Below are positions 22,356 to 35,100 of a DNA stretch of 64,000 nt, in pieces. The notes under the pieces are model-generated. The model was not told the DNA's origin, did no database searches, and saw only the letters and a program-made list of their open reading frames with translations. Position numbers and translations under genes: made by a program. The first letter of the stretch is position 1. Each line of letters starts with the position of its first letter. The stretch comes from Costus lasius. Its lineage: Eukaryota > Streptophyta > Magnoliopsida > Zingiberales > Costaceae. The stretch spans positions 12,306,501-12,370,500 of the forward strand of contig CM050447.1 in assembly GCA_027563935.2 (NCBI GenBank), in the 5' to 3' direction.

Positions 22356-25300
22356 ATGAGCTCAAGGAAAGCAGGCGGCTCATCTGCTGCTTCATCTGTC
22401 GGTGGTAATTCTGGTAAAGGCAGTCCAACTGTCAATCAGTTAAACAAGCACATGGCTGGGATGGGGCTAGGTCCTGAGGAGGGTGGATGGGAGGTGTGTG
22501 CAAGAAAATCCAGAATTAGAACTGGCGGGGCTTTGCCAAAACAGCAGGAATCCTCAACCTCTTCCAGAGTTTGGTGCAATGCAGAAGGGTTGCCTAGGCA
22601 AGGATGCGGTACAAACGGTGGAGCTGGTAGGACGTCTGCCAATAACTGGGTCCAAACCAATGAATCTCGTACATCAGGTGGTGGAGGAAATAATAGGCAG
22701 CCACCACCAAGTAAGGGCTGGGAATCACATTACATGGTACCACCTCCAGCTGTACGCCCACCACTGCAACATGGCTGGCAATGGGGTGCAAGAAGTGGGT
22801 CATCCGCCTCTCAACAAAAGACTGAGGAGCCTGTCTCCAAAAATACCCAACATGATAGTTCTGTTGACTCTGACGCTGACAAAATGCCTAACCAACATGA
22901 TGATGATTCTGATGACGACGACGATGATTTAGTGAATGACAGCGATGATGATCTAACTGATGATTATGATTCTGATGCAAGTCAAAAGAGCTATGAAACA
23001 AGGAAGAAAAACAAATGGTTCAGGGGATTCTTTGAAGAGCTGGATAAACTGACAGTTGACGAAATTAATGAGACAACAAGACAGTGGCACTGCCCTGCAT
23101 GCTATAACGCTCCAGGTGCAATTGACTGGTATAAAGGTCTTCAACCTTTAGCGACACATGCAAAGACAAAAGGTGCGACAAGGGTGAAACTTCACCGAGA
23201 GCTTGCTTTTCTATTGGAAGAAGAGCTTCGTCACAGGGGAACTTCTGTTGTACCTCCTGGTGAAGTGTTTGGTAAATGGAAGGGTCTTAAAGAGACAACA
23301 ACTGACCGCGAAATAATCTGGCCTCCAATGGTGATTATCATGAACACGTTACTTGAGCAAGACGAGAATGATAAGGTACTTTGCTTGCCTTTTTAGTTTA
23401 AATCTTTCCTGCTGATTACTTCTGTAGCTCTGCTGGACTTGTGAATTATTATTGGTTACTAAAAGTTTCTTTAGCACGTTATAAAACTTTAGGGCGCCTA
23501 TATATTCATCATGTTAGCTATTTATTTCTTGATTTCTTATTATATCCTGATACTGATTAATTTAATTAATTATTAATGTTGTGATTTCGTACTTTCAAGA
23601 ATTTTAGAAGAGTGCCAAGTAGGTAGCGAAATTTTTTTGCTATATTCTTTGCTTGACTTAGCCTATTCTTTTGATAAAGGTTCTTATGTCAAAATACATA
23701 CCTTTTTTTCACTCGTGGCTTCTGTATGAAACAGTTTGGACCATGAGGTGCACTGAAAATTAGGGGTGGAGGAAAAATGGAAAACTCAACTCAACTTGAA
23801 ATCACCATACCTTTTGTGTTTTTGACCAGGATTTCAGTTTTTTAATTGAAAATCTAGGTTTAAATTCCAGTTTGGTTCAGGTGATGGGTTACCTTCTTCC
23901 CTAACTTGATTTTACCTGACGGGATTTTAATTTTAATTAAATTTGATGAAAATTTCTCCTCATTTAATCAAAACACAACCTAGTTCTTACAAGATTTAAT
24001 TATTTTAATTGACATTTTCTAATAAATTCTTATGGATTATATACTTTGACAGTGTTGGTTTCGATACAAATAAGTTTTGACCTGGAAAGTTTGGAGTAGG
24101 TCTTGTTTGTGTGGAAACACGGCCCTACCCAACTTAGTTGCAACCCTAGCTAAAGTATTGTTGATTTCATATCTAGCTGCATAGCCTGTTTGAATATGAT
24201 TGAATATTAAACTACTATTGAATCGTTTCAGAGGTTCTATTTCTTGCTTAGCTATTTGTATCCAATATTGGTTTTTCTTTGGACTTGTTTTACTAGAGCC
24301 CTAGGAATCTTCCATTCTTCCTGCACAGGGATTGACAAATAAGACGTCATCTCAAAATAGGACTTAATCCCATTGTTTGTCAATCAAAAAATGAAAAGCA
24401 TCAAACATGCATAAAGGTAACACCGGTCAAAAAATTGGACGAAATTAGCCGGCCTCCCACTCCTGCTTCTACCTCCCGCAACTGCGTTGGCTGCTTCCCG
24501 CTTCGGCTACTCTCTCCCATTCCTGCTAAAGCTTCAGACTCCGACACATGGTCTGAGCCCGGTGGCCCGTCGGACAGGATCAAAATTTTGGCCTGGACGG
24601 ACCGAAACTTTAAACCATAGGTAACACTTTATGACTCATCGCAAAAGCCAAGCCTAAGCTCTAATAAACATGATCCTAGTCCAGAACTTTATGCGCATTA
24701 TTCCTTCACTATTCATGACCATGCTTAGATTATATTCAGATGCAAAACCTTATCCATGTACTGATTGCAGATTTAGGCCTTGTTTGGTGCTGTGCTGCCG
24801 TCCGGCACGCACCATTCCACCTTTTTAAGCGTTAGGACAGTTGCTGTGCAGCAGCACCACAATAATTTAGGCGCTTTGAATCTGAGCAACTTTGTCTGCT
24901 TTTCCTCTAGCAGTTACTTCACAGCAACATTTTATTGTTAAATATTTATATCATAATATAATGTATACATTAACATATATTAATGTGATCTTGCATTAAT
25001 AATCTCAAGTATTTTAATTATAAAATTATTTAGTTTTATTATTTATTAATGTAATTATTATGTGTGCTTCTCTCCTTTGGTAGACATGTGCTATGATGAA
25101 CCTTTATACACCACCACAATGCAGCCATCACCGTTGTCACCTTGCTCTTGATTGCCTTTTGGTTCTTATGAGTTAAGACCATGGTTTAAAAAATAGTATC
25201 ATATCAGGCGGTATGGCCGATTTATATTGAACCCACCATGTGCCTATACCAGTATATAATATAGATTTAATTAAAATCAATTGGTATCGGCAGTACCATA

Positions 25301-27868
25301 TGCCAATGCAGATTGGCACATATCAGTTTAACAATGGACTAGTATAGTATTTAAAACCATGCTGAGGAATAGAGTTTTCCGCCAAAGTATTATTGTGAGA
25401 TAGTTCAAAAAATTGCCTGAATCAATAAATTTCATCTTGGTCAAAGGCATCCGGAGCGAGGTTGAGGATTTTCAATATTGGTTTTGTGTTGACAATAGTT
25501 TGTATCAGTGAGCAACTTTTTACTTAAAAGCATATCACTTTTTGAACCAATACTTTCTTTCACAGCACAATAGCAACAACTTAACAATGCAAAACAAACT
25601 TTTACTAATTTGTACATGGACCATGGTTGGTCACTTGTTGTCTCTATTTACATTCTTTTATTTATGTCACTCTCCCAAAGTCTGGGTTTTTTAGTGATAC
25701 AGCTAGCTTATCCTGAAAACTTCAAAAGCTTCTCTGATGTCCAGGCTCTAGTTGTCTTATAACATTCTTGTCGTCTGTATTAGATATTCAAATTTAGAGG
25801 CAAAAAAAAAAAAAAATTATTCTGTTGTCTTTGTCACTTAGAAAACTAGTTGACTTTGCAGTTTCGTAGATAAATTAGAAGTTATTACCACACTAAATTT
25901 GCAGTATCTTTTATGCTGCAAACTTGTAAATCTATTCCATACAATTGTTTGTTTTCCTTTCACTTGTGAACAAATGCATTTTCATATTTCTTTCCAAACC
26001 ACAGTGGATTGGTATGGGAAACCAAGAGCTCCTTGAATATTTCAGCCAATATGCAGCAGTAAAAGCCCGACATTCCTATGGTCCCAATGGACATAGAGGA
26101 ATGAGTGCTTTAATTTTTGAAGCAACTGCAATGGGTTACATGGAAGCCGAACGACTAGACAAACATTTTACTGAGCAAGGAACTAACAGAGATGCTTGGG
26201 AGTCTTCTCGTCGGATTCTATTCACTGCAGGTGGTAAACGTCAATTATATGGCTACTTGGCACGCAAAGAAGATCTGGATGTCTTCAATAATCACTGTCA
26301 AGGTATGTTTTAATTCATTGAAATTGCTGGTGTGGGTCATCAAGTAGGACTTATTAGTTATATCCATGACATTTTTTTTGAGGCACTAGCGACATATAAC
26401 AATTGATTTCTACTAGAGTTATCTTATTATTTATCTTGGTTGTGGATTCATCAGCTAATTAAGTATTATTTATGTGGGCATGTCAATAATTCTTTTTTGC
26501 AATGAGATGGTTAGAAGTATCAAAGATCTATAATCCTTTGGCACTTAACACCAATCAATCAGCCAGAAGATACTCGTTAAACTTCATAAATTAAAACTTT
26601 GATACTCGTCGCATATTCAGTGCCTTTGTTTCTAAAAAAGTGTTGACTTCAACTGATGATTGCAGGTAAATCTCGTCTGAAATTCGATGTGAAATCATAT
26701 CAGGAGATGGTTGTAATTCCCATGAAACGCATGAATGAAGATAACCAACAACTGGTCTGGCTGAAGAACAAGGTCATTAAGCACGAGGAACGATCCAAAG
26801 CTCTTGAAGAAACTTTTGGAATGGTAACCAAAAAATTGCGTGAGACCATGGAAGAGAATAGGATTGTGAGGCTTAGGACCAAGAAACAACATGAAGAGAA
26901 CAAAGAAGAGGTAACTTTTTACCTTCTCACTGCTGTTATTGTACATCAATATTTTCATAGTACTTGCGATTACTTTATAGTAGTATTTGGGGTGACAATT
27001 ATGCCCTAGGGCGACCTTGAGAAGGTTGGATTCATGTAATTTGTTAGCAATACCACTTCACAAATGTCCATGAAAATAGGACAGGCAACGGCAGTTTTAT
27101 CAGGAGTCATTAGTCGAGCTACTACAAAGTTGAGCTGTTTCTTAGGGCTTAGGATATCTATCAAGTTTGTTTCTTCTTTCTATGCAATTAATTTGGAGCT
27201 CCATTAATCAGTGGTCTTTGACCTTTCTACTATTGATGTTTTCAGATGGACTACCAAGAGCAGTTTTTCAAAGAACAAATGGATAAGATCCATAAGGCGA
27301 CTGAAGAGAAAGAGAAAAAATTCGAGAAGTTGTTGCAGGAGGAGCGTGCAAAGGCGAAGCATTCAGATGTGAATTCTGGAAGCAGTGAAGAACAGAGGCT
27401 TAGGTATTTAATTGTACAGTAATAGCTCGTTGAATGAGTATTTAATTGTACAAGCTCACCCTTTTGTTTGCTATGGTTAACATACGCACATTTTTGCTTT
27501 ATGATGATAATGGCTGATGCACAAAATTGTATATGTTCACCAAATAACCCGCTCATAATCTTCACATTTCACATGCTCTTAACAGTTTAAGCGAAAGTTT
27601 GTTCTTATATGGGTTTTTGTTGATGTATGGTTTTTTTTTCAGGAAAGCGGAGATCGCAAGGTTCATTGACAAACAAGATAAAGGAGTTGAAGCATTTGAG
27701 GCACGGCGAGATAAATTGATACGCGCTCATGAAGAGAAGAAGTTTGAACTTAGGCGGAAATATCTGGAAAGTGAAATTGAACTGGAAAAGGAGTTTGATG
27801 CTGAGCTCACAAAGTTGATGGATGCATACTCTCCTGGGAGCTTCCAGGCGTCAAGTAGCAGCTCTTAG
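22356..27868 (+). CDS. SGS3: SUPPRESSOR OF GENE SILENCING 3 (zinc finger-XS, XS, coiled coil)
   Basis: SGS3 acts with RDR6 in cytoplasmic siRNA bodies, protecting cleaved RNA so that it is copied to double strands for trans-acting siRNA, transgene silencing and antiviral silencing. Coding exons 22356-23375, 26005-26302, 26666-26910, 27246-27403 and 27643-27868 join in phase to 1947 nt, 648 residues, near the usual length. The N-terminus is Gly/Ser-rich, followed by an acidic Asp/Ser run (about 180-207). The zinc finger-XS domain has C246, C249, H268 and H280. The XS domain (about 318-445) binds RNA with 5' overhangs in the known family member. The remaining part is a long charged coiled coil (about 450-640) for dimerisation, ending in a Ser-rich tail. 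All introns are GT-AG. The start is the only ATG in good phase after the leader acceptor. No defect was seen. Confidence 0.96.
24424..24619. mobile_element. 196-bp insertion with 8-bp target duplication in SGS3 intron 1
   Basis: An exact 8-bp direct repeat GGTAACAC flanks it (24416-24423 and 24620-24627), the target-duplication length of hAT elements. The ends CGGTCAAAAAATTGGAC and, read inward from the right, a sequence containing CGGTCCGTCCAGGCC are only partly inverted. The insert is more GC-rich than the intron around it. A SINE is less likely because no A-tail is present. Confidence 0.6.
24776..24920. repeat. Possible MITE end in SGS3 intron 1
   Basis: TAGGCCTTGTTTGGTGCTG resembles the outer end of plant MITEs that begin GGGCCTGTTTGG. 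A matching right end was not found with certainty, so only the left part is marked. Confidence 0.3.
25179..25361. mobile_element. MITE-like element in SGS3 intron 1
   Basis: The terminal inverted repeats ATGGTTTAAAAAATAGTAT (from 25181) and ATAGTATTTAAAACCAT (ending 25360) pair with one gap. Inside are GGTAT and ATACC motifs in both orientations. The insert has no coding capacity and does not touch the splice sites. Confidence 0.6.
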
Positions 27869-28479
27869 AAAATTTCTAGAGATGCAAGGATTTGGCAATA
27901 TCTGACTTTCATAAATTTGACATTTCTAGAACAAAAACTTTAAAATTTAAACATGATAGAAAAATAGAGTTGCTGGAATAGTGGGAAGATTTAATATGCC
28001 TATACGTTTACCTCGACATTCTTGCACAATTTGCTCGCCTGCTAGTATCATGGGCTCATTTTGCTCCTGGAGTGAAATTCGCCAACTAATTTTTCTATTT
28101 TCCTCTTCTCATGAAGTCATTCAGGAGCTTCAGATATGATTAACAGTTTGGCACTGTTCTCGCACCTCAACTAAAGGGAGATATGCTTCGGCATATTTTC
28201 TTGGAAAGAGTACACACTTGCTTAATTAGTGCCTTGCGTCTAATACTAATTTTGGAAGGGAGTAATTTATATTATTTGCTTGCATGGTGTTTGAAGCTTG
28301 AAACCTTCGATTTAGGTGACTTTTCGTATTAAATATGGTTATGTTTTTTATCTGTCTAGTGTTATCAAGGTTTCAGCAGCTGTTAACTGGCTGAGTTTGG
28401 CTGATCAGACTCTAGCAGCATTCATAATGGCGAGGACATACGATGATACATTATGACAGCTATAGAAACTGTTCACTGT
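27869..28479. other. Shared 3' region of convergent SGS3 and GDSL genes
   Basis: The 611 bp between the two stop codons should contain both 3' UTRs. No repeat or extra gene was recognised. Confidence 0.5.
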
Positions 28480-29938
28480 CTACATATGAGCCAGCTGCTG
28501 TACATTGATGGGATAAGCATCACTGCGAGATCCATTGAATGCCCTCCGTCCAAGGATCATGTTCACGGCTTGTGTTGTGTGGAGACCGTCCCAGTACACA
28601 TAGTGGTTCCTGGCAGCACATGGTACAGACGCCGGCTGGCAGTAAAGCCGCTGGATTTGGTTCCTTGCGATGCTGCAACAACTTCGGTCGACGATGGTGA
28701 AGCCTGCAAAAATGGTAGCAGCTCAGGACATGGTTTGATCTGATCACAGTTGCAAAAATGGTGACTCAAGTAAGTTCGCACCGCAACGCCTGGGACTCGT
28801 AAGGATTTCTTGGATAACGCGGTACGTGTTGCTATAGGTAATGACGGCGGCCGGGTGATGGGTGATCATCTGCTGCGTCAACGATTTCAGGCCCCGGTTG
28901 AAAATACAAACCATTTCATTCACCCGATCAACGCACTGGCCAGGCGGGGCGACGCCGGAGGTTCGCTGCTCCGGGATGCAGCCGAGCGGCCCAAGCCCTA
29001 CAAGCAGGAACTTCCTCATGCCGACGCTGATCAATTCCTGGAGCAGCAGCAGCAGCAGTGGACACATTCACTTTCTCAGCCCTAATCAGACTCTGCAATC
29101 GAGACTTACCAGTATGTGCATCTTGTATTGATGCAGGAGAAGGCTGGTGAATTCCCGAGGGCTGTAGTCGTAGCTGGAGGAGTACAAAGACGGAATCAGG
29201 AAGTTGTTGACGTAGTCGTTGCTGCCGACGGCGATCACCACAATGCTCTTCGCCAGGTGGCGAGTGAAGTTTCTGCCACACCCCAGCACAGTCTTGATCT
29301 TTTCCAAGTCGCTCTGGAAGTTGAGCACCTGCTGCCTCAAAGGATCCCTCTCTCCCTACACAGTACTTATCATCAATTTAGTACTCAAGCAGCAACTAAA
29401 CACTGTTACATGTAAAATGACAGAGACAGAGTGAGCTGAGTTGAGCTACAAGGTGCTGGCCCGTCTCTTCAAGGATCCCTGCACTGCCGGAAGCGTAGTT
29501 GACTCCTCCAAGCAAACTCGTCGCGTTACCACCTCCAACAAGAGTGCTGTAGTACGGTGGCAGGTAAGCAAGACCCAACCGATCACCTGCGAGCCAAAAA
29601 AAAGGGGAAAAAAAAACTTGTTTTAATCTATTTCGTTAAAAATATCTTCTTGGAAAATATTCGATACGGAGAGACTTACTTATAACGTCTAGTATACTTT
29701 CTTTATTAGAGAACCTCCCTGTGGCCCCCTGAGAGAAGTCAACGCCGTAGGGGCAGTAGTTGGCCCTGGCAATTGACTTCTTGAAGTTGCTGTTTCCATT
29801 GTCGAGCATGGAGTCTCCAAACGCAAACATTGCTGGGACATGCGGGGCACCGAGTACCCCACACATAGTAATTAAGCCGTATTGGCATGCTACATTGGCA
29901 GCAACAAACCAGCAGAGGAACCCAGCAGCTCTGTTCAT
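28480..29938 (-). CDS. GDSL esterase/lipase, secreted, five exons
   Basis: The product is a predicted apoplastic serine hydrolase of the plant SGNH/GDSL family, which acts on acyl esters; the substrate cannot be told from sequence. Exons 29938-29680, 29586-29450, 29355-29110, 29037-28782 and 28703-28480 join in phase to 1122 nt, 373 residues, the standard length and five-exon layout. The N-terminus (to about residue 30) is hydrophobic and fits a signal peptide. Block I is FGDSMLDNGN with the nucleophile S43. Block II is NYASGSAGIL with G120, and block III is GSNDYVNN with N178. GPLGCIPEQ follows, and block V is DGLHTT with D338 and H341, so the catalytic set is complete. The donor of intron 4 (G|GTGCGA) is weak, but it is the site that restores family sequence (RRC-GFTIVDRSCC). 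The gene is GC-rich compared with SGS3. Confidence 0.92.
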
Positions 29939-30900
29939 CTCCTTGATTGCTTACAAACTTCCAACTATAAAACTTGTGGATCTTGATTTGATCGATGCAG
30001 CAGAATCAGGAGTAAGATATACGCGGGAAGAAAGCTAGCTGTGATTGCAGTAACGATTGACGTATTGTCTTGAAACGGCTGGAGGTGGCTTGCATGGGCG
30101 CCGGCAAGAAGTTCATGAGCTCTTTTCTTTTCTCTGCTCACATGGATTTTCCTCGACTGGTTTTGGCAGTTTCAGTAACCCGATGCTCTTCTTTCTTCCT
30201 CAACAAGCATTTGCTTTGCTTGGCCGCTGTGTTGCAATCACTGCCACTTGATCAACTTAAATTGTGAGATTAAACCATCATTTAATTATATATGCACTTG
30301 CTTCTAGCATTCTTAGGATGTTTCTTTTCCTTTTATGGTGCATTTGTGGCTTACTTGGTAGGAAGGAGATTGACTTTCTTTATCAACTTTGCCAAAGATC
30401 ATGATCCTATTGACCAGAAGGTGATGACTAAGCTTATTAATTGGATTCCTAATGTTATTATTGCTAAAATTCAGAATATCACCTTCCCTCATTGACCAAG
30501 CCACACAGATCAACTCGGCTTTCTTTTATCTAATTATTTCAGAGAAGAAAACATATTAACTAAAGTGAGCAAGGCATGAACCCGCTCTTAAACAAAACTT
30601 GCTCGACACACGTTAACAAGATGGTTTAACCAACCATGATTTTGTCACATATTAGAACAATCTTCAATTTTGCAACATCCTTAATGAGGCTCTGGTACCA
30701 CCTATAATTACCTTCAAATTTTGTTTTTGGAGAAATTTGTATGTTTTAGTGCTACGAGAATCATCTTCACCTATGTGCAGTATTTGAATTTTGATGATAC
30801 AAGAGTATGCTTGATGAACAAAAAAAAATATCATACAAGGATTGCTTTGCAAGATAGACATTTATAAGCTCAAAAAGCCTTAAGATTTGATTTTACTAAG
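29939..30900. other. GDSL upstream region
   Basis: The 5' flank of the GDSL gene. No clear TATA box or repeat border was picked out. The small frames at 30057-30267 and 30292-30495 show no family features. Confidence 0.4.
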
Positions 30901-32163
30901 TGTCAGGCCCAGGTTCAGCCGGTTCGGCCCAACCCAAGCCCAGGCCCACAATTGGAGGAATCCCACACAGAGACCCAATTCTGGGTCAAAATCGGGTCAA
31001 CACCCGATTGAGGGAAGGAACGCGGCGTGCGCGAACGAAGCAGAACTTCATCAACTTCCCCGCGCTGCTCGGACGCGGCATCTCCGCGAGCTTCGGCTTC
31101 AACGCGATCAAAGCGGACGCGCGAGGAGATTTTGGCGTTCGGACGCGGTCTCCAGCGGGTATCTCGGGCTCGACGACGGCGGTCGCGAGCGAAGCGGAAA
31201 CTCGACGCGCGGTAGACGAGGACGCGGTGCGATCGCGTCCTGGCGGAAGAAGCGGAGGGCGACGACGGAGTTGGACGCGAAGGAAAACGAGCGGCGGCTC
31301 GTCTATAAAGAGGAGAAAAGCTTCCATCATCGGGGTGCGCAGAGGGCGTCACCATATAGAGCGCCGGGGGCGACTCCATCGGCGACGGCGCCCTCGCCGT
31401 CGCCTCTTCCAGAGCAGGGCTCTGATGCCGCCAGGGGCGAAGGTCGGTACGTAGATGCCGACGAGGGAACCAGAGCGAATGTAACCGGCGTCTAGAAAGA
31501 CGACCGGCGAGGGAGGGATGAGGGCGCCGGCGGGCGTCGAGAGGCGAGGTTTTGTAAGTTTTACCTGGTAATAAAACGAAGCTTCCTCTTCATCGCATAC
31601 CTTCCCCTGTTTCGGCACTCCCTCATCAACTCAGGCGACTTCCGGCAGCGGCAGCCGTCGACGGAGGACGGCGATCCGCGAGCGCGGGCGGCGCTCGGCT
31701 TCGGAGAAGACGAAGGCGCGTTTCGAACGCTCGGCGTTCGAAACGAGGCAAGGGTCAACGGAATCAGCCGGTCAACGCTGATTTCGCGAACGAATTCGAT
31801 TTCGTTCGAAATCGGAGACGCTGACGCAAGGCGTGCGTCAGCGCGGGCAAAATTCATTCGGCGAACGAAAAATTGAGGGCTGACGTCAGCGACAGATTGC
31901 TGACGCAAGCAAAGGCATAATTTTGACTTTTGGTCAAAATTTATTTGGAGGTAAATTGATTTTAGGGTTTGATCGGATTTCCTAATTGGGGTTAGGGTTT
32001 TCTCCGTGCGAATTGTATTTTGGGGAGAAAAATTATCCGGGGAGATTAGGGTTTCTAATTTCGGGTCGGAAACCCTAGGGCGAGTTGCGTTCCGGTATTC
32101 CGCCGGACGGCTCTAGGAAGCGGATAAGCGCTCATTCTAGGCCGATCCGATCGGGGCGTGACA
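30901..32163 (+). mobile_element. Solo LTR of a Ty3/gypsy-like retrotransposon
   Basis: The 1263-bp block starts TGTCAGGCCC and ends GGGCGTGACA, with TGTCA/TGACA inverted tips. A perfect 5-bp target duplication CTAAG flanks it (30896-30900 and 32164-32168). Inside are a TATA box TATAAA at 31304-31309 and a polyadenylation signal AATAAA at 31570-31575, in the order expected of U3-R-U5 on the plus strand. The block is GC-rich in an AT-rich region. No internal domain or second LTR adjoins it, so it is the product of LTR-LTR recombination. Several long open frames run through it on both strands; they reflect base composition and are not annotated. Confidence 0.88.
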
Positions 32164-35100
32164 CTAAGCATCTTCACCTAAATGAACATTAGATAGGAGG
32201 ATAAAAGGACCACGTATATACTTAGGGCTTCAAAAAGATTGTGTGGGCTGATTTTATATCCAAAGATTCTTGCTTGTGTTAAGAAATTCAATCCCCTATA
32301 CTAACTCATGAAATTCGATGTCCTTTTAACAACAATTGACTCACCGCTGTTTTAAATAACTGAAATTGCCGACTACAGGCTCCGTTGGGTGCAGAAACCC
32401 TAGAAAGGCAGCTGTTGTGGGCCTTGTGGCAAAAGAACCACAATTGCCGACTAAAGGCAGGCTCTGCCATGTGCAGATACCCTAAAAAGGGTAGCTCTCA
32501 GAGCTCAAAGAAAATGTCAAACTGGAACCCAACTCTGTCCATTTCAACAAGGTACACTGAATCAGAATTCTAAGACTTTTGCCCATGCTACATTTTCAAC
32601 TCATTCGGTTGGACAAAGGTCAAACAGTTGTGGGCAAGGTACTTTGTCGGCAAGCTCTTGAATGATCTCTCAAAAGTAATTCTAAAATCTTCACCAGACG
32701 TTGACTTGTTTGAAGTTCATGCTCGCCTGTCCTTGGCTTGTACTAGTCAACACGTGAATGGGTGTCAAGTTCTATGATAGTAGAAGCTGACTGTGAAAAT
32801 CCCACCGAAGATCGTCATGGTTGTCAATTTGCAAGTTCAAAGTAGAATTCGAGTTACTCACGTTTAAGGAAATCATGATGACTCGAAGCTTGAGAAGCTA
32901 CTTGGAAGCGCAACAAGAACAGCTTCATCTGATAATGGCCAGCCACCCTCAATTAGGGTTCATAGAATTTCATGTTTGAGCAAAGTTGCAGAGTGGAGAG
33001 TGGGGTTGGTCAGCAGAACGCGTTGCTACAAGATGTTTGGTCTGTAATCCTTTTTTAAGGTGGTGGTGGGGGATGCCTGTTCTCCCTTGGACATTATGAC
33101 TCATTTAAGTTCTCAAAAATTCAACCCACGGTTGACTTTGGATAACCTGTGTAGTGTGGGTGGCAAAAAGACGGAGACAATCCCCACTACTTGCAGTGAA
33201 TGATCTGCAGTTGGTCAAATTCTAGCCTAACACTTCATGAATAAACAATTCTCGAGGCTTTTACCTGATTCCTTTTTTTGTTGGCAATGACAGGGAAATT
33301 TGGAGCAGCCGACAAAGTAAACTGCACTGAATTTCATGAGGAACAAGCCAACAATGTTTTTAAGCTACGAAAGCTAGTCTGTAATCAAACTGCAAACTAA
33401 CAGCTAATTTAGACTTTGTTTGTTCTTTAATCAACATGGCTAAAAGGAAAAAATATAGATAGAGCGTTAACGCATACATTAAGAATACAGAACTGTGCAC
33501 TCTGATATTGACCATACTAGGGTTCATATCTACAGTCTCCATTTGCATCTATCAATAAAAGTATTAACTTCTAGTGAGAGTAGGCATCTTGGTGTTGACT
33601 TTTTTTTTTTTGACCTAGCATGATTAAGGAGATGTGGTGGTGGTGACCTCTGATAAACCTTTTCCTTGCAGCCAGCCAGATTTTGTGGATTGCTGGACCT
33701 GTGAAACCCCACAAGATCACACGGAAATGGATCACTACACTTCATTACCTGCACAAAGGAATGAATTAGACACCTCATTGCCTGCACAAGGATGAACTAT
33801 TCACTTGTGCAGACTTTTTCAGAGGACACCTGTGACAATGGAGTAGCTCTCTGGTGTGGCTTCCTTATCCATTCAAATATGCGGCTGGGCATAACTCATA
33901 AGGATAGAATCAATCTATGGTCCAATCTCTGGTCCACTTTGACATCACATTGTATTCAGTAAATTATGATTTCTGATTGGCCAACTAGTTTGGATCAAGT
34001 GACTGATTGCTGAACTAAGTCAACTCAAAGTCAACCTTTATCAGAGGATCAGTTGAGGACCATCTTCTTTATTTTGAGTAGGGTTAGACAAAAATCTGGA
34101 AACCTAAATCAGATTTCAAATTTTTTTCAGAGATTTTTGGGTTTTATGTTAAAGTTCTTTTTAGTAACATTAAACCTCCTTAAAAAAATTCAGACCTATA
34201 AAAAACCAAACCCTACAACCCTAAATGAGAATTACTTAACAAGCTTCATCTGAATTTTCACCCAAGAGTGTCTTATAAATTTTTAATCCAATAATCATAT
34301 GTCGGAGAAAAGGAATTTGAGTTGTATTCTCGAGTGTTCAATGGAGATCGATAAAGTTATAAGAAATATCCCAGCACAAGAATCTCATGTTTTTATGCAT
34401 GTATCAAAGGAGTACTCAAGGTTTGAAACACAAGAAGATATGTGAAGGGGTGCCGAAGATTTCTATCAAATGAGGTAGCAAAGCAGACCAACATATGAAA
34501 AGAGGTGATTGATAAAAGATAAGCACTCAACAGTGGGGTAATAAAAAATAGCCATGAAAAGTGAAAACAGAAAAGAAGAATAGTGGTAAAATGCTGTAGT
34601 GGGAGAGGTAGTGGGGGTGGGTTAGAGGCTTTAGACCTGTAGGAGGAATAAGTGCAGCACTACCAAACAATGTGGAAGAGCTAGCTGGTGAATCCTATTG
34701 TTTATTAGTCATCAGCATATACTTGGATTTCTTTCACTTGATTCTTCCATGTGAGCTTGCCTCACATCATATATTTCGGTCATGCAGGAACAAATTCTTA
34801 TGATGCCTCATAAAAAGCAGAGAAGGGAGACATATCAGCATGTTCTATGACAAAAGATCAATTCTCATTCCATCACAATTGGAGAAATACAGATATCAAA
34901 AGTCAAGAAAAAGACGTCTGAAAATAGTGTCTGAGAAATAACAAGGTACCGAATGAAGAAAGTGTTTCACAATGAAGAAAACCTGGAAGTGACTGTCTTG
35001 TAAGATTCTTCCATTTGTGACTCATGCCAAATGATCAAAATCAATGAATTAGTACAGTTGACTGAGCTAGCAAAGAACTGTAACTGCTGCTGATCATAAA

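Noticed and set aside
5684..27868. A functional link between the neighbouring ARF and SGS3 genes through TAS3 tasiR-ARF
   Set aside because: tasiR-ARF targets ARF2/3/4-type genes at a site encoding KVLQGQE. The middle region of this ARF has no such stretch and its length fits the ARF1 type, so adjacency looks coincidental.
28744..29281. Plus- and minus-strand frames overlapping the GDSL gene in other phases
   Set aside because: They are shadows of GC-rich GDSL exons; only the spliced frame carries blocks I-V.
30887..31618. Several long frames (up to 202 codons) on both strands
   Set aside because: They lie within the GC-rich solo LTR, are Arg/Ser/Ala-rich by composition and overlap each other on both strands.
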